DNA from: Neoakkermansia glycaniphila
Lineage (GTDB): Bacteria; Verrucomicrobiota; Verrucomicrobiia; Verrucomicrobiales; Akkermansiaceae
NCBI RefSeq assembly: GCF_001683795.1
Contig: NZ_LIGX01000019.1
Span: 62,001 to 126,000, forward strand
Length of the DNA stretch: 64,000 bases
Direction of reading: 5' to 3'
Within the stretch, counting starts at the first letter, position 1. Each line of letters starts with the position of its first letter. A program made the position numbers and the translations under genes. The notes under the pieces were generated by a model. That model was not told the origin of the DNA, made no database searches, and worked only from the letters and a program-made list of their open reading frames with translations. Of the stretch, positions 8,934 through 19,070 are shown one piece after another.

Positions 8934-9407
8934 ATGGCCCGTCGCAAACGCGTCTACAAGAAGATTGAACGTCGTGACTCCCGTTACGATTCCGTTCTCG
9001 TCGGTAAGCTGATCGGCAAGGTGATGTACAGCGGCAAGCGCTCCCTCGCGGAACGCATTGTCTATGCTGCCATCGACCTCGCCAACGAAGGCACCGACAC
9101 GATCGACCCTCTCGAAATCCTCACACGTGCTATCGAAAACGCGAAGCCCCGTGTTGAAGTGAAGAGCCGCCGCGTCGGTGGCGCTACCTACCAAGTTCCC
9201 TTGGAAGTGGCTCCCGACCGTTCCGAAGCTCTTGCCATGCGCTGGATTATCGGTTATGCCCGCGGTCGCAAGGGTGTGCCGATGCACAAAGCTCTTGCCA
9301 ACGAAATCAAGGAAGCTGCCAATAATCAGGGCTCTTCCGTTCGCAAGCGCGACGACGTGCACAAGATGGCTCAGGCCAACCGCGCATTCGCTCACTTCCG
9401 CTGGTGA
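8934..9407 (+). CDS. rpsG: Ribosomal protein S7
   Basis: 157-residue protein that nucleates assembly of the 30S head. The N-terminus MARRKRVYKKIERRDSRYDS and the RRVGGATYQVP segment are characteristic. It starts 32 nt after rpsL with no long leader between, consistent with co-transcription, and is followed by fusA in the usual str order. Confidence 0.98.
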   Translation: MARRKRVYKKIERRDSRYDSVLVGKLIGKVMYSGKRSLAERIVYAAIDLANEGTDTIDPLEILTRAIENAKPRVEVKSRRVGGATYQVPLEVAPDRSEALAMRWIIGYARGRKGVPMHKALANEIKEAANNQGSSVRKRDDVHKMAQANRAFAHFRW

Positions 9408-9465
9408 TCCCGGTGGAGGTTTTTCCGTGACTGACCTCAGAAATACAAGATTCTTTTGACTCAAT

Positions 9466-11616
9466 ATGGCTACTAACGTTAGCAATCCCAATCGCAAGGC
9501 TCCGCTCGAGCGCTACCGTAATATCGGTATCTCCGCTCACATCGATGCGGGCAAGACCACGCTTTCCGAGCGTATCCTTTTCTACACAGGCATGATCCAC
9601 AGGATCGGCGAAGTGCATGACGGCGCTGCGACGACCGACTGGATGGAACAGGAGCAGGAACGTGGCATCACCATTACTTCCGCTGCCGTGACGACAAACT
9701 GGAAGCAGGTTCCCACTGAAGGAGTCTACAAGATTTTCGAAGGTCAGAATTTCCAGGTGAACGTGATCGACACCCCCGGCCACGTTGACTTCACGGCCGA
9801 AGTGGAACGTTCCCTCCGCGTGCTTGACGGCGCTATCGTGGTGTTCTGCGGTGTGGCCGGCGTGCAGCCCCAGACGGAAACCGTGTGGCGCCAGGCCACC
9901 AAGTACAGCGTTCCCCGCATGTGCTTCGTGAATAAGATGGACCGTACCGGCGCCAACTTCGACAACGTGATGAACGATATCCTCACCAAGCTCGGCGCCA
10001 ATGCGGCTCCGGTGCTGATTCCCATCGGTGCGGAAGACGCTCTTTGCGGCCAGATCGACGTGGTGAACCAGAAGGCCATCATGTACTCCGACTCCGACCG
10101 TCTCGGTTCCACCTACGAAATCGTCGAGATTCCCGCCGAGCTCAAGGAGAAGGCTGCCAACGCCTATCACGACCTCGTGAGCCGCGTGGCCGATGTCGAC
10201 GACGAGCTGGGCGAATTGTTCCTCATGGAAGAACCGATCTCCCCTGAAATTCTCAAGAAGGCCATCCGTCGTGCGACGATCGCCAACAAGTTCATCCCGG
10301 TTGCCGGCGGTTCCGCTTTCAAGAACAAGGGCGTTCAGGCTCTTCTTGATGCGGTGATCGACTATCTTCCCTCCCCGGTTGAAACCGTTCCCGCCCACGT
10401 TGTCAGCACGCTGGACGAAACCGTTTCCGAAGACATCATCGCCAGCGACGACGCGAAGCCGATGGCTCTCGTCTTCAAGCTCTGGGCCGACAAGTTCGTG
10501 GGCAAGCTCGTCTTCATCCGCGTGTATGCCGGTGTCATCAAGAAGGGTGATACGATTTACAATCCCCGTACCCGCAAGACGGAACGTGTGGGACGCCTTA
10601 TCCAAATTCAGGCCAACGTCCACACGGACGTGGACGCCGTGTACTCCGGCGACATCGCCGCTATCGTCGGTCTCCGCAATATCACGACGGGTGACACAAT
10701 CACGGCAGACGACAACGATTTCACGCTCGAACCTCCGACCTTCCCGGAACCGGTTATCGCCATGGCCGTGGAACCCAAGACCAAGGCCGACCAGGAAAAG
10801 ATGTCCAATGCTCTCGGACGCCTTTCCGAAGAAGACCCGACCTTCCAGGTGAAGACGGATGAAGAAACCGGCCAGACCATTATTTCCGGTATGGGTGAGC
10901 TTCACCTCGAAATCATCATCGACCGTCTCATGCGCGAGTTCAAGGTGGAAGCCAACGTCGGCAAGCCCCAGATCGCCTACCGCGAAACGATCACTGCCCC
11001 CGCCCACGGCGACGGCAAGCTCGTCAAGCAGTCCGGTGGTCGCGGTCAGTACGGTCACGTCGTCATCGACGTGCAGCCGAACGAACGCGGCAAGGGCCTG
11101 ACGATCGAGAACAAGATTGTCGGCGGTGCGATTCCGAAGGAATACATGAACGCCGTCTATTCCGGTCTCAACGAAGCCATGACGACGGGTGTCATCGCCG
11201 GTTATCCGGTGGTGGACGTGAACGTCCAGGTGGTCGACGGTTCGTACCACGAAGTTGACTCCAACGAAAACGCATTCAAGATGGCTGCCATCTTCGCCAT
11301 GAAGGATGCCTTCAAGAAGGCCAAGCCGATCATGCTCGAACCGATCATGTCCGTCGAAGTCTCCACGCCGACCGATTATCAGGGCGACGTCATGGGCGAC
11401 CTCAACCGCCGCCGCGGTCAAATCAGCAACATGGAAACCAAGGCCAACGACTGCATCCTCAAGGCTAATGTCGCCCTTGCCGAAATGTTCGGTTATTCCA
11501 CCGCTGTCCGTACCCTCTCCAGTGGCCGTGCCTCCTACTCCATGGAGCCCTCCCACTTCGAACAGGTGCCCCAGAACCTTGTCGATGAAATCGTCAAGGA
11601 ACGCGGAGGCAAGTAA
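9466..11616 (+). CDS. fusA: Elongation factor G
   Basis: Ribosomal translocase GTPase, 716 residues, full length. P-loop AHIDAGKT is at residues 24-31, DTPGHVDF is the G3 motif and NKMDRTGA the G4 motif. The effector region has [10 protein letters not shown]. Domains II to V follow, with [14 protein letters not shown] and GQISNMETK near the C-terminus. Unlike the common str arrangement, no tuf follows; rpsJ begins 38 nt downstream. Confidence 0.97.
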   Translation: MATNVSNPNRKAPLERYRNIGISAHIDAGKTTLSERILFYTGMIHRIGEVHDGAATTDWMEQEQERGITITSAAVTTNWKQVPTEGVYKIFEGQNFQVNVIDTPGHVDFTAEVERSLRVLDGAIVVFCGVAGVQPQTETVWRQATKYSVPRMCFVNKMDRTGANFDNVMNDILTKLGANAAPVLIPIGAEDALCGQIDVVNQKAIMYSDSDRLGSTYEIVEIPAELKEKAANAYHDLVSRVADVDDELGELFLMEEPISPEILKKAIRRATIANKFIPVAGGSAFKNKGVQALLDAVIDYLPSPVETVPAHVVSTLDETVSEDIIASDDAKPMALVFKLWADKFVGKLVFIRVYAGVIKKGDTIYNPRTRKTERVGRLIQIQANVHTDVDAVYSGDIAAIVGLRNITTGDTITADDNDFTLEPPTFPEPVIAMAVEPKTKADQEKMSNALGRLSEEDPTFQVKTDEETGQTIISGMGELHLEIIIDRLMREFKVEANVGKPQIAYRETITAPAHGDGKLVKQSGGRGQYGHVVIDVQPNERGKGLTIENKIVGGAIPKEYMNAVYSGLNEAMTTGVIAGYPVVDVNVQVVDGSYHEVDSNENAFKMAAIFAMKDAFKKAKPIMLEPIMSVEVSTPTDYQGDVMGDLNRRRGQISNMETKANDCILKANVALAEMFGYSTAVRTLSSGRASYSMEPSHFEQVPQNLVDEIVKERGGK

Positions 11617-11654
11617 AACCTTATTTATCAAGAAAATCAAAGTACCGCACGTTC

Positions 11655-11963
11655 ATGCAAAGTCCTAAAATCCGCATCCGTCTCCGCGCGTTTGACTCCC
11701 GCGCCATCGATCGCTCCGCTCTGGAGATTGTTGAGACCGCCAAGCGCACCGGAGCCAAAGTTGCCGGCCCGATTCCTTTGCCGACTCGCATCGAGAAGTT
11801 CTCTGTGAACCGCTCGGTCCATGTTAACAAGAAGTCCGCCGAACAATTCGAAATCCGCACGCACAAGCGCCTGCTCGACATCGTCGACCCGACCGCCCGT
11901 ACCGTGGACGAGCTGAAGAAGCTCAACCTCCCGGCTGGCGTGGACATCACGATCAAGATCTAG
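11655..11963 (+). CDS. rpsJ: Ribosomal protein S10
   Basis: 102 residues, the usual length. [20 protein letters not shown] and the [14 protein letters not shown] loop are diagnostic. Because tuf is missing between fusA and this gene, the str and S10 clusters are joined directly here. Confidence 0.97.
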   Translation: MQSPKIRIRLRAFDSRAIDRSALEIVETAKRTGAKVAGPIPLPTRIEKFSVNRSVHVNKKSAEQFEIRTHKRLLDIVDPTARTVDELKKLNLPAGVDITIKI

Positions 11964-12010
11964 TCCCGGCCCAGTTCGCATTATTAACACCATTCCTATC
12001 ATCTTTTAAA

Positions 12011-12655
12011 ATGGCTCTTGGACTCATTGGTAAAAAGGTTGGCATGACCCGCGTTTTCAATCAGGAAACCGGCTCCATGATCCCCGTCACCGTCATTGAT
12101 GTCGCCGGCAACACGTTTGCCCAGGTGAAGACTGCAGACAAGGACGGCTACAACGCCGTACAGGTCGCGTTCGACGCCCAGAAGGAAAGCAGGCTCTCCA
12201 AGCCTGTTGCCGGACATCTCAAGAAGCTGGGCATCGCCCCGGTTAAACTTCTCAAGGAATTCCGCGTTGAAGCGTCCGAGCTTCCCGCCGAAGGCGCAAC
12301 TCATCCGGGTCTCGGCCTGTTGGAAGACGGCGCCTGGGTGGACGTGATCGGCACGTCGAAAGGCAAGGGCTTCCAGGGCGCAATGCGCCGCCACAACTTC
12401 CACGGCTCCCCCGCCGCGCACGGTTCCATGATGCATCGTCGTACGGGTTCCGTCGGCGCTTGCGCCACGCCGAGCCGCGTTTGGAAAGGCCAGAAAATGC
12501 CCGGTCACATGGGCAATGAAAACACGACCGTTCAGAATCTTCGCGTCGTGCAGGTTCGCAACGACGACAACGTGATCCTCGTATCCGGCCCCGTTCCGGG
12601 CGCCCGAGGTTCCTACGTGGTGATCCGTCCTGCGAAGAAGAAGCAAGGCAAATAA
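12011..12655 (+). CDS. rplC: Ribosomal protein L3
   Basis: 214 residues, beginning MALGLIGKKVGMTRVF. The conserved loop near the peptidyl transferase centre (RHNFHGSPAAHG...RTGSVG) is intact. It includes the Gln-free GKGFQGAMRR segment and PGHMGNE. It lies 47 nt after rpsJ in canonical S10 order. Confidence 0.97.
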   Translation: MALGLIGKKVGMTRVFNQETGSMIPVTVIDVAGNTFAQVKTADKDGYNAVQVAFDAQKESRLSKPVAGHLKKLGIAPVKLLKEFRVEASELPAEGATHPGLGLLEDGAWVDVIGTSKGKGFQGAMRRHNFHGSPAAHGSMMHRRTGSVGACATPSRVWKGQKMPGHMGNENTTVQNLRVVQVRNDDNVILVSGPVPGARGSYVVIRPAKKKQGK

Positions 12656-12679
12656 GAACGAACTTAGGAAAACCTATCT

Positions 12680-13288
12680 ATGTCCGCAAAGAACTTTACA
12701 TTAGAAGCAGCCGCTGCCGCCAACATCAAGACGGTTGGTAGCGACAAGGGTTCGCAGGCCGTACACGACCTCGTGGTCGCCTACCAGGCCAACCGCCGCA
12801 CAGGTTCCGCCAACACGAAGACGCGTGGCGAAGTGAGCGGTAACAACAAGAAGATCTTCCGCCAGAAGGGTACGGGTAATGCCCGTCATGGCGACAAGCG
12901 CGCTCCCATCATGGTGGGCGGCGGCGTGGTCTTCGGTCCCCGCCCCTGCGACTACACCAAGAAAGTGAACAAGACGACCCGCCGCCTGGCTCTTCGCCGC
13001 GTGCTCGGCGATATCATCGCCGGTGACAAGGTCGTGACGGTTCCCGCTTTCGCCGTGGAAGACGGCAAGACCAAGAGCTTCATCGCCGCAGTCTCCGCTC
13101 TCACCGACAGCAAGAAAGTGCTCGTCGTCGCCGAATCCTTCGACGAAAAGACGAAGCTCGCAGGCCGTAACGTGCAGGAAGTCCTCCTGATGACGGCTGC
13201 CGAAGTGAACGTCGAACAGCTTCTCCATGCCGGGAAGGTGATTCTCGTGGAAACCTCTTTTGAAACTCTCGCCAGCCGCACGGCCTAA
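12680..13288 (+). CDS. rplD: Ribosomal protein L4
   Basis: 202 residues. The extended loop [32 protein letters not shown] and GGGVVFGP are typical of L4. It lies 24 nt after rplC. The stop is followed four bases later by the rplW start. In enterobacteria L4 represses its own operon; whether that applies here cannot be told from the leader. Confidence 0.97.
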   Translation: MSAKNFTLEAAAAANIKTVGSDKGSQAVHDLVVAYQANRRTGSANTKTRGEVSGNNKKIFRQKGTGNARHGDKRAPIMVGGGVVFGPRPCDYTKKVNKTTRRLALRRVLGDIIAGDKVVTVPAFAVEDGKTKSFIAAVSALTDSKKVLVVAESFDEKTKLAGRNVQEVLLMTAAEVNVEQLLHAGKVILVETSFETLASRTA

Positions 13289-13292
13289 GAAC

Positions 13293-13577
13293 ATGAAAGA
13301 CATTTACCAAATCATCAAGAAGGTGCGCATCAGCGAAAAGGCTACGGTGCTGCACGAAACGACAGGCGAAATCGTCTTTGAAGTTGAGCGGGACGCCAAC
13401 AAGATCGAAATCAAGCAAGCCATTGAACGTGCATTCGACAAGAAGGTCGTTTCCGTTCGCACGGCCAACTACGACGGCAAGGAACGCCGCCGCCGCCGCT
13501 CCGATGCAGGCCGCGCCCCGCATTGGAAGAAGGCCTACGTGCGTCTTGCCGACGGTCAGTCCCTCGACCTCGTCTAA
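13293..13577 (+). CDS. rplW: Ribosomal protein L23
   Basis: 94 residues from ATG 13293 (MKDIYQIIKKVRISEKAT). The upstream in-frame extension overlaps rplD and was discarded. The EVERDANKIEIKQAIERAFD segment is the conserved core. L23 lines the exit tunnel and docks trigger factor and SRP. The C-terminal loop is Arg-rich (ERRRRRSDAGR). Confidence 0.96.
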   Translation: MKDIYQIIKKVRISEKATVLHETTGEIVFEVERDANKIEIKQAIERAFDKKVVSVRTANYDGKERRRRRSDAGRAPHWKKAYVRLADGQSLDLV

Positions 13578-13604
13578 GTAGAACCCCTAATACAGTAAGC
13601 TATC

Positions 13605-14441
13605 ATGTCCCTTAAGTCATTCAAGCCTACCACTCCGGCCAATCGCTACAAGGTGCTGCCGTCCTTCGACGAGATCACGAAGTCCACTCCCGAAAAGAGC
13701 CTTCTCGCTCCCCTGCGCAAGTCCGGCGGCCGCAACAATAACGGCCGTATCACGACCCGCCACATTGGCGGCGGTCACAAGCGCCATTACCGCCTCGTGG
13801 ATTTCCTTCGCGGCAAGCGCAATGTGCCTGCTACGGTTCTCGCCGTGGAATACGATCCGAACCGCACCTGCCGCATCGCCCTGATCCAGTATAAGGACGG
13901 CGAAAAGTCCTACATCCTTGCTCCCGTCGGCCTTGCTGTCGGCGCTACGGTGGAAAGCGGCGAAAAGGTTGCTCCCAAGGTCGGTAATGCGATGCCTCTG
14001 AAGAGCGTGCCCCTCGGTACGGCTGTGCACAACATCGAAATCCGCCCGGGTTCCGGTGGCAAGATTGCCCGTTCCGCCGGCCAGCAGGCCATTCTTTCCA
14101 ACCGTGAAGGCGGCTTCGCTCTTGTGAAGATGCCCTCCGGCGAAATCCGCAAGTTCAATGAAAACTGCTTCTGCACGGTCGGCCAGGTCGGCAATACGCA
14201 GCACATGAACGAAACTTCCGGCAAGGCTGGACGTACGCGCTGGCTCGGCATCCGCCCGACTGTCCGCGGTATGTGTATGAACCCGGTCGATCACCCCAAC
14301 GGTGGTGGTGAAGGCAAATCCAAGTCCGGTGGTGGCCGCCAGCACCTTTCCTCCCCGTGGGGTCATGTGAAGGGCCAGAAGACCCGCCGCCTCCGCAAGC
14401 CGAGCGACGCCTTCATCGTGCAGCGCCGCAAGTCCAAGTAA
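13605..14441 (+). CDS. rplB: Ribosomal protein L2
   Basis: 278 residues, full length. Conserved [20 protein letters not shown] near the N-terminus, GDKV-like central beta domain, and the C-terminal [20 protein letters not shown], which contains the histidine close to the peptidyl transferase centre. Core 23S-binding protein. Confidence 0.98.
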   Translation: MSLKSFKPTTPANRYKVLPSFDEITKSTPEKSLLAPLRKSGGRNNNGRITTRHIGGGHKRHYRLVDFLRGKRNVPATVLAVEYDPNRTCRIALIQYKDGEKSYILAPVGLAVGATVESGEKVAPKVGNAMPLKSVPLGTAVHNIEIRPGSGGKIARSAGQQAILSNREGGFALVKMPSGEIRKFNENCFCTVGQVGNTQHMNETSGKAGRTRWLGIRPTVRGMCMNPVDHPNGGGEGKSKSGGGRQHLSSPWGHVKGQKTRRLRKPSDAFIVQRRKSK

Positions 14442-14475
14442 TTTAACGTAACCAAATCAAACCAGAGTACATATC

Positions 14476-14745
14476 ATGGGACGTTCCCTCAAAAAAGGAC
14501 CCTTTGTGAGCCAAAAGCTCCTGGCGAAGATCGATGTTCAGATCGAAACGGGTGACCGCAAGCCGATCAAGACATGGAGCCGCGCCTCGATGGTGACCCC
14601 CGACTTCGTCGGTCTCACCTTCCTCGTACACAACGGCAAATCTTTTGCCACCGTGTACGTTACGGAAAACATGGTCGGCCACAAGCTTGGTGAATTCGCT
14701 CCGACGCGCACCTTCAAGCAGCACGGCGGTATCGGCAAGAAGTAA
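14476..14745 (+). CDS. rpsS: Ribosomal protein S19
   Basis: 89 residues. Begins [31 protein letters not shown] and the C-terminal [12 protein letters not shown] are diagnostic. Normally followed by rplV; here an unrelated gene intervenes. Confidence 0.98.
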   Translation: MGRSLKKGPFVSQKLLAKIDVQIETGDRKPIKTWSRASMVTPDFVGLTFLVHNGKSFATVYVTENMVGHKLGEFAPTRTFKQHGGIGKK

Positions 14746-14771
14746 TCCGGACCACATAACAAGACTCTATC

Positions 14772-15491
14772 ATGCTCTCCTCATCCTCCAGACTCTGCTC
14801 ATACGCTTCTGCGGCTCTTGCTGCGGTGGTGCTGGGAGCAGGCTTTGTCCAGGGGGATGAGAGCAGGGCTGATCTGTTGCGCAAGATCGAGCGTCTCGAA
14901 AAACAGAATACGACGCTCAAAACCTCCTACATCCAGGCACGGCAGGATGCTGACCGTGCCGAAGGCAAACTCCAGGAAATCCGCAAGCGCCTTGAAGCGC
15001 TCGGAGGTTCCGCCCTCGGCGACAGCGAGCAGCGTCTCATCGACGCCATGGGCAATCTGGAAGCTGCCAACGAGGAACTGGATATTCTCAAGAAAGCCTC
15101 CGTCAAACTCTCCAGCGCCGTGATCGCCTACATGAGCCAGGCGCTGACGGACGATCCCGCAGCGCGCTCCGCTGTGGAATCCGCCCTGAGGGAAACGGAT
15201 GTGGCGCTGGGTTTCCGCCAGTCGCCGGCTCGCGATTTCGCGGGTACCCTCGACAATGCTTCCGTGTTGAGCATCGATTCCGATTCCGGTCTCGTGGTGG
15301 TCAATGTGGGGCGTGAAGGAGGGTTGAGAGTCGGTATGCCGGTGGAGATTTCCCGCGGCGACCAGATCCTCGCCAATACGATCGTGACGGACGTCCGCAA
15401 GGAAGTCGCCGGGGTGCTTATCCTGAAGCTTCTGAATCCGGCTCTCATGGTTGCCGTTGGAGACCGCGCAACGGTCAAAACAAACGAATAA
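14772..15491 (+). CDS. Unknown exported coiled-coil protein inserted in the S10 operon
   Basis: 239 residues. The N-terminus (MLSSSSRLCSYASAALAAVV...FVQG) is a signal peptide or membrane anchor. Residues about 30-115 are a charged heptad-like coiled coil (LLRKIERLEKQNTTLK...). The C-terminal ~75 residues form a beta-rich domain (VLSIDSDSGLVVVNVGREGG, LRVGMPVEI) reminiscent of the coiled-coil plus beta-barrel layout of MreC-like proteins, but no family is claimed. Spacing is tight on both sides (26 nt after rpsS, 29 nt before rplV) with no promoter or terminator seen, so it should be co-transcribed with ribosomal genes. Confidence 0.88.
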   Translation: MLSSSSRLCSYASAALAAVVLGAGFVQGDESRADLLRKIERLEKQNTTLKTSYIQARQDADRAEGKLQEIRKRLEALGGSALGDSEQRLIDAMGNLEAANEELDILKKASVKLSSAVIAYMSQALTDDPAARSAVESALRETDVALGFRQSPARDFAGTLDNASVLSIDSDSGLVVVNVGREGGLRVGMPVEISRGDQILANTIVTDVRKEVAGVLILKLLNPALMVAVGDRATVKTNE

Positions 15492-15520
15492 TACTCTTTA
15501 ACATTAAAACAAGCAAAAAC

Positions 15521-15859
15521 ATGGAAGTGAAAGCTGTTTACAAATACGCGCGAATCTCTGCGAAGAAGATGCGCGACGTAGCACGCGCCGTCCAGGGCAT
15601 GACCGTCTCCCAGGCGACGGACACCCTGAGTTACACCCCGAAGAAGGGTGCCTACCTGCTCAACAAGGCTCTCAAGTCTGCTGTTGCCAACGCCGAGAAC
15701 AATAAGGAACTCGCCGCCGACAGCCTCTTCGTGAAGTCTGTCATGGTGGATGAAGGCCCGACTCAACGCCGCACGATGCCTCGTGCCCGTGGGTCTGCCA
15801 ATATGATCCGCAAGCGCACCTCGCACATTACTGTCGTCCTGGCCTCCAAGGAAGCCTAA
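15521..15859 (+). CDS. rplV: Ribosomal protein L22
   Basis: 112 residues. YARISAKKMRDVARAVQGMT and the C-terminal tunnel beta-hairpin (GPTQRRTMPRARGSANMIRK) are characteristic. A hairpin alteration linked to macrolide resistance is not evident. Order resumes the S10 operon after the inserted gene. Confidence 0.97.
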   Translation: MEVKAVYKYARISAKKMRDVARAVQGMTVSQATDTLSYTPKKGAYLLNKALKSAVANAENNKELAADSLFVKSVMVDEGPTQRRTMPRARGSANMIRKRTSHITVVLASKEA

Positions 15860-15889
15860 TCAACGTCTCACCTACAAGAATCAAGAATC

Positions 15890-16612
15890 ATGGGTCATAA
15901 AGTAAATCCTATCGGCTTCCGCCTCGCCGTCAGCAAAGACTGGGCTTCGAAGTGGTATGCCACGGGCAAAGACTACGCCACCAAGCTTCATGAAGACCTT
16001 CAGATGCGCCAGTGCATCAAGGAACGCCTGAAGACCGCCGCCGTCTCCAACATCGTGATCGAGCGTGCATGGAACAGCGTCCGTATTACGGTTCACACCG
16101 CCCGTCCGGGTCTGGTGATCGGCCGCAAGGGCGAGCTCATCGAACAGATGACGGAAGATCTCAAGAAGATCTGCGGCGCAGCTACGCAGGTGAAGATCGA
16201 CATCGTTGAAATCCGCCAGCCGGAACTCGACGCACAGCTTATCGCAGAAAACGTCGCAACGCAGCTCGAACGCCGCGTTTCCTTCCGCCGCGCCATGAAG
16301 CGCGCCGTGCAGGTGGCCATGGATTTCGGTGCCGAAGGTATCCGTATCCGTTGTGCCGGCCGTCTCGGCGGTGCCGACATCGCCCGTGCCGAATGGTACC
16401 GCGAAGGCAAAGTGCCGTTGCAGACTCTCCGCGTGCCGATCAACTACGGTTTTGCCGAAGCTCGCACTCTTTATGGTATCATCGGTATCAAGTGCTGGGT
16501 GAACAAGCGTCCCGAAGTGGCGAATGCCGCTCCTTCCGGTCGTCCGAACAATCGCGACAACCGCGGACCCCGCGGACCCCGTCGTGAGCGCGAACCCCGC
16601 AATAATGCCTGA
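15890..16612 (+). CDS. rpsC: Ribosomal protein S3
   Basis: 240 residues. MGHKVNPIGFRLAVSKDWAS is diagnostic. The KH-domain GLVIGRKGELIEQ and the C-terminal GRLGGADIARAEWYREGKVP segments are intact. The last ~25 residues are a basic Arg/Asn/Pro tail. Located at the mRNA entry channel. Confidence 0.97.
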   Translation: MGHKVNPIGFRLAVSKDWASKWYATGKDYATKLHEDLQMRQCIKERLKTAAVSNIVIERAWNSVRITVHTARPGLVIGRKGELIEQMTEDLKKICGAATQVKIDIVEIRQPELDAQLIAENVATQLERRVSFRRAMKRAVQVAMDFGAEGIRIRCAGRLGGADIARAEWYREGKVPLQTLRVPINYGFAEARTLYGIIGIKCWVNKRPEVANAAPSGRPNNRDNRGPRGPRREREPRNNA

Positions 16613-16650
16613 TCAATTTATTAACAAATAAATACTAGGAGGAATATACT

Positions 16651-17079
16651 ATGCCTTTAATGCCAAAACGCGTCAAGCATCGCAAGATGCACCGCGGCAG
16701 CCGTTCCGGCAATGCCACCAGCGGTACGTCCGTTGCTTTCGGTGACTTCGGTCTTCAATCCCTCGACCGCGGCTGGGTAACCAACAACCAGATTGAAGCC
16801 TGCCGTATCGCCATCAACCGTTACCTTCGCCGTAAAGGGAAGGTTTTCATCCGCATCTTCCCGCAGAAGTCCTTCACGCAGCGTCCGCCGGATACCCGTA
16901 TGGGTAAGGGTAAGGGTGCCGTGGAAGGCTGGGTGGCTGTCGTTCGCCCCGGGAACATCATGTTTGAAGTTGCCGGTGTGACGGAATCCCAGGCTCGCGA
17001 AGCTCTTCGCCTCGCCTCCAACAAGCTTGGTATCTCCACACGTTTCGTCTATCGCCAAGGCGTCGCCGCCATGGCCTAA
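16651..17079 (+). CDS. rplP: Ribosomal protein L16
   Basis: 142 residues. [40 protein letters not shown] and the [19 protein letters not shown] segment are conserved. An unusually strong ribosome binding site (AGGAGGA) precedes the ATG, unlike most of its neighbours. Confidence 0.97.
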   Translation: MPLMPKRVKHRKMHRGSRSGNATSGTSVAFGDFGLQSLDRGWVTNNQIEACRIAINRYLRRKGKVFIRIFPQKSFTQRPPDTRMGKGKGAVEGWVAVVRPGNIMFEVAGVTESQAREALRLASNKLGISTRFVYRQGVAAMA

Positions 17080-17100
17080 TTGCAACCGCCATTCAGAATC

Positions 17101-17301
17101 ATGCCTAAGAAGAAAGCCAAAGACTTCCGCGGGATGTCGGCCAATGAGCTCTCCGCCCATATCCGCAGCCTTCGCGAAGAATACTTCAACCTCCGCATTC
17201 AGCAGGCCACCGGCCAGCTTGAAAATAATCAACGCCTTCGTATCGTCCGCAAGGAACTTGCTTGCGCCCTCACCGTCCAAGGTGAAGCCGCTGCTCAATA
17301 A
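17101..17301 (+). CDS. rpmC: Ribosomal protein L29
   Basis: 66 residues from ATG 17101. Two-helix protein with the family pattern [20 protein letters not shown] and RIVRKELA. It lies between rplP and rpsQ in canonical order, 21 nt after rplP. Confidence 0.95.
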   Translation: MPKKKAKDFRGMSANELSAHIRSLREEYFNLRIQQATGQLENNQRLRIVRKELACALTVQGEAAAQ

Positions 17302-17321
17302 GAACCAAGGAATCAACCAAA

Positions 17322-17591
17322 ATGAGCGAAAATACTACTACAAAGCCCCAAGGCCTTCGTAAGACTCGCGTTGGTGTCGTGACCTCCACCAAGATGGACA
17401 AGACCATCGTTGTGGAATACGTGGCTCGCGTCCCCCATCCGAAGTTCAAGAAGATTGTCAAGAAGAGCAAGAAATTCTACGCACACGACGAGAATGATAC
17501 TGCCAAAGTCGGCGATAAGGTCCGCATCGTGGAAACTCGTCCCCTCTCCCGCCTCAAGCGCTGGGAGCTGGTGGAAGTGATTAACCACTAA
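17322..17591 (+). CDS. rpsQ: Ribosomal protein S17
   Basis: 89 residues. [20 protein letters not shown] and the ARV.HPKFKK...[10 protein letters not shown] region plus [15 protein letters not shown] are diagnostic of this OB-fold 16S-binding protein. It starts 20 nt after rpmC. Confidence 0.97.
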   Translation: MSENTTTKPQGLRKTRVGVVTSTKMDKTIVVEYVARVPHPKFKKIVKKSKKFYAHDENDTAKVGDKVRIVETRPLSRLKRWELVEVINH

Positions 17592-17622
17592 TCTGATTAT
17601 CAAATAGAAAGGTTATTGTAAC

Positions 17623-17988
17623 ATGCTCCAGATGGAATCCCTCGTCCAGGTCGCCGATAATACGGGCGCCCGTTCCGCCAAGATGATTGGCGTGATCGGC
17701 AAGCGTACGCGTCAGGCGCACATTGGCGATATCATTACCTGCCACATCCGTGAATCGATCCCCACTGCTGCCGTGAAGAAGGGCAGCGTGGTGAAGGCCG
17801 TCGTCGTTCGTACGGCTGCTCCGATCCGCCGCGATGACGGCTCCGTCCTCCGTTTCGATGGCAACGCCGTTGTCATCATCGACAAGGACAACAATCCGCG
17901 CGGCACCCGTATCTTCGGACCGGTGGCCCGTGAACTCCGCGAAAAGCAATTCATGAAGATCGTTTCTCTGGCACCCGAGGTGCTGTAA
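17623..17988 (+). CDS. rplN: Ribosomal protein L14
   Basis: 121 residues, full length. [39 protein letters not shown] and [20 protein letters not shown] are characteristic. It is the last gene of the operon here; a terminator follows within about 35 nt, so rplX, rplE and the rest of the spc genes must be elsewhere. Confidence 0.97.
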   Translation: MLQMESLVQVADNTGARSAKMIGVIGKRTRQAHIGDIITCHIRESIPTAAVKKGSVVKAVVVRTAAPIRRDDGSVLRFDGNAVVIIDKDNNPRGTRIFGPVARELREKQFMKIVSLAPEVL

Positions 17989-18022
17989 GAGAAGGTCCGA
18001 TTGACTGATTCACTTCCAGAAG

Positions 18023-18055
18023 GCAGGAGTCTCTTCAAGAGGCTCCTGCTTTTGT
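18023..18055 (+). terminator. Rho-independent terminator after rplN
   Basis: GCAGGAG (18023-18029) pairs with CTCCTGC (18043-18049), with an additional inner CTCTT/AAGAG stem, followed by TTTTGTT. Ends the str-S10 operon. Confidence 0.85.
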
Positions 18056-18135
18056 TGTGTATGCGGTCAGGGGTGGCGGCCCGTGCCAGGTGTTCGTGGC
18101 TGTATAGAGGAGGCGGGAGGCTGGTATGGGTGGTT

Positions 18136-18831
18136 TTACGTTTCCGCCGGGTATCCGGCATCGTGCAGATGGACGGCGACGGGGAGCCAGATGACGGGTT
18201 CTCCTTGATTTTGGATGAGTTCGGCGTATGTTTCCACTTCTTCGTAAGGATTGTCGATCAAGCCCCATGTGTTGAGCCGGAGAGGGTGGATTGCCGCGAT
18301 GTCCTGTTCGAGTCCGTTGCACAGGTAGGTGTGGAAGCTGCCGATGTCCCAGCCGAGGATGTCGTTGCCGAGGTGGCGTCCTCCGTCGAGTTTTTGAGTA
18401 CAGAGAGTTTTGGTGATGTGGTTGGCGGGACCGTGCGGGGAGAGTTTGTCCCGGTAGGGGGCGGTCAGAGAGATGGAGATGAGGTGGATGTCGTTTCTTT
18501 GGGTAAAGTATGTTTGTCGGATGTGCTGTGCATCCGCGCGGCGTTCGAAGCGGGAATCGCTGTCGATTTCCATGGTGCTCAGGTGCTGCGACAGGGAGGC
18601 AAGAGCTTCGTCAGAGAGGCCGGTTTTCTGCTGGTAGGGTTCTTTCTTCGTTTCCCAGCCGTTCCAGTAGCACGCGATGAGGTCGGGATGCAGGCGGCAG
18701 AAGCAGTGGCTGGCTGTGAGCAGGCGACCGGGGGCCTGTGGGTGGTAGTCTGGCAGGTGTCCGCATTCGGCAAGGTAGTAGCCGATGGTGTAGTAGGCGG
18801 GTTGCGATGAGTGCAGGGGAGGAGCAGGCAT
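18136..18831 (-). CDS. Unknown cytosolic protein
   Basis: 231 residues from ATG 18829-18831 (MPAPPLHSSQ). The frame is open further upstream, but that part overlaps a strong promoter. No signal peptide or membrane segment. Aromatic- and His-rich with segments such as YTIGYYLAECGHLPDY, LGNDILGWDIGSFHTYLCNG and NTWGLIDNPYEEVETYAELI. I do not recognise the family. It stands alone between the ribosomal terminator and the PA14-like paralogs. Confidence 0.75.
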   Translation of the reverse strand: MPAPPLHSSQPAYYTIGYYLAECGHLPDYHPQAPGRLLTASHCFCRLHPDLIACYWNGWETKKEPYQQKTGLSDEALASLSQHLSTMEIDSDSRFERRADAQHIRQTYFTQRNDIHLISISLTAPYRDKLSPHGPANHITKTLCTQKLDGGRHLGNDILGWDIGSFHTYLCNGLEQDIAAIHPLRLNTWGLIDNPYEEVETYAELIQNQGEPVIWLPVAVHLHDAGYPAET

Positions 18832-18850
18832 GAGGGGATGTGTCTGTTTG

Positions 18851-18879
18851 ATGGTAGGTTGGCAGGGCCGGGTTGTCAA
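18851..18879 (-). promoter_or_regulatory. Promoter of the 18136-18831 gene
   Basis: On the minus strand TTGACA (18879-18874), 17 bp, TACCAT (18856-18851). It lies 19 bp upstream of the ATG. Confidence 0.65.
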
Positions 18880-18952
18880 GATCCGGCTTTCCGGGTGATA
18901 GGAGCAGAAAGAAGTGCAACGCGGCAAGGGCTTGCCGGAGTAGGGATGAGAT

Positions 18953-19001
18953 GATTCTGTAACAGTTGAGACGCTTCTGTTGCACGGCTTTGTCTCGCTT
19001 T
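18953..19001 (+). promoter_or_regulatory. Upstream element shared by the two PA14-like paralogs, copy 1
   Basis: Contains TGTAACAG, TTCTGTTGCAC and CTTTGTCTCGCTTTTT. The same words (TGTTACAG, TTCTGTTACAC, CTTTGTCTCGCTTATT) occur in the same order upstream of the second paralog near 20435-20472. Confidence 0.55.
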
Positions 19002-19070
19002 TTGGTGGGGAAGGGGATAGTAATGGTTTTGTCAATTAACCATGTTCAACCTTAACCAATCTATAAAATT

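Noticed and set aside
9307..11640. 777-codon open frame on the - strand
   Set aside because: Antisense to rpsG/fusA; EF-G motifs are on the + strand.
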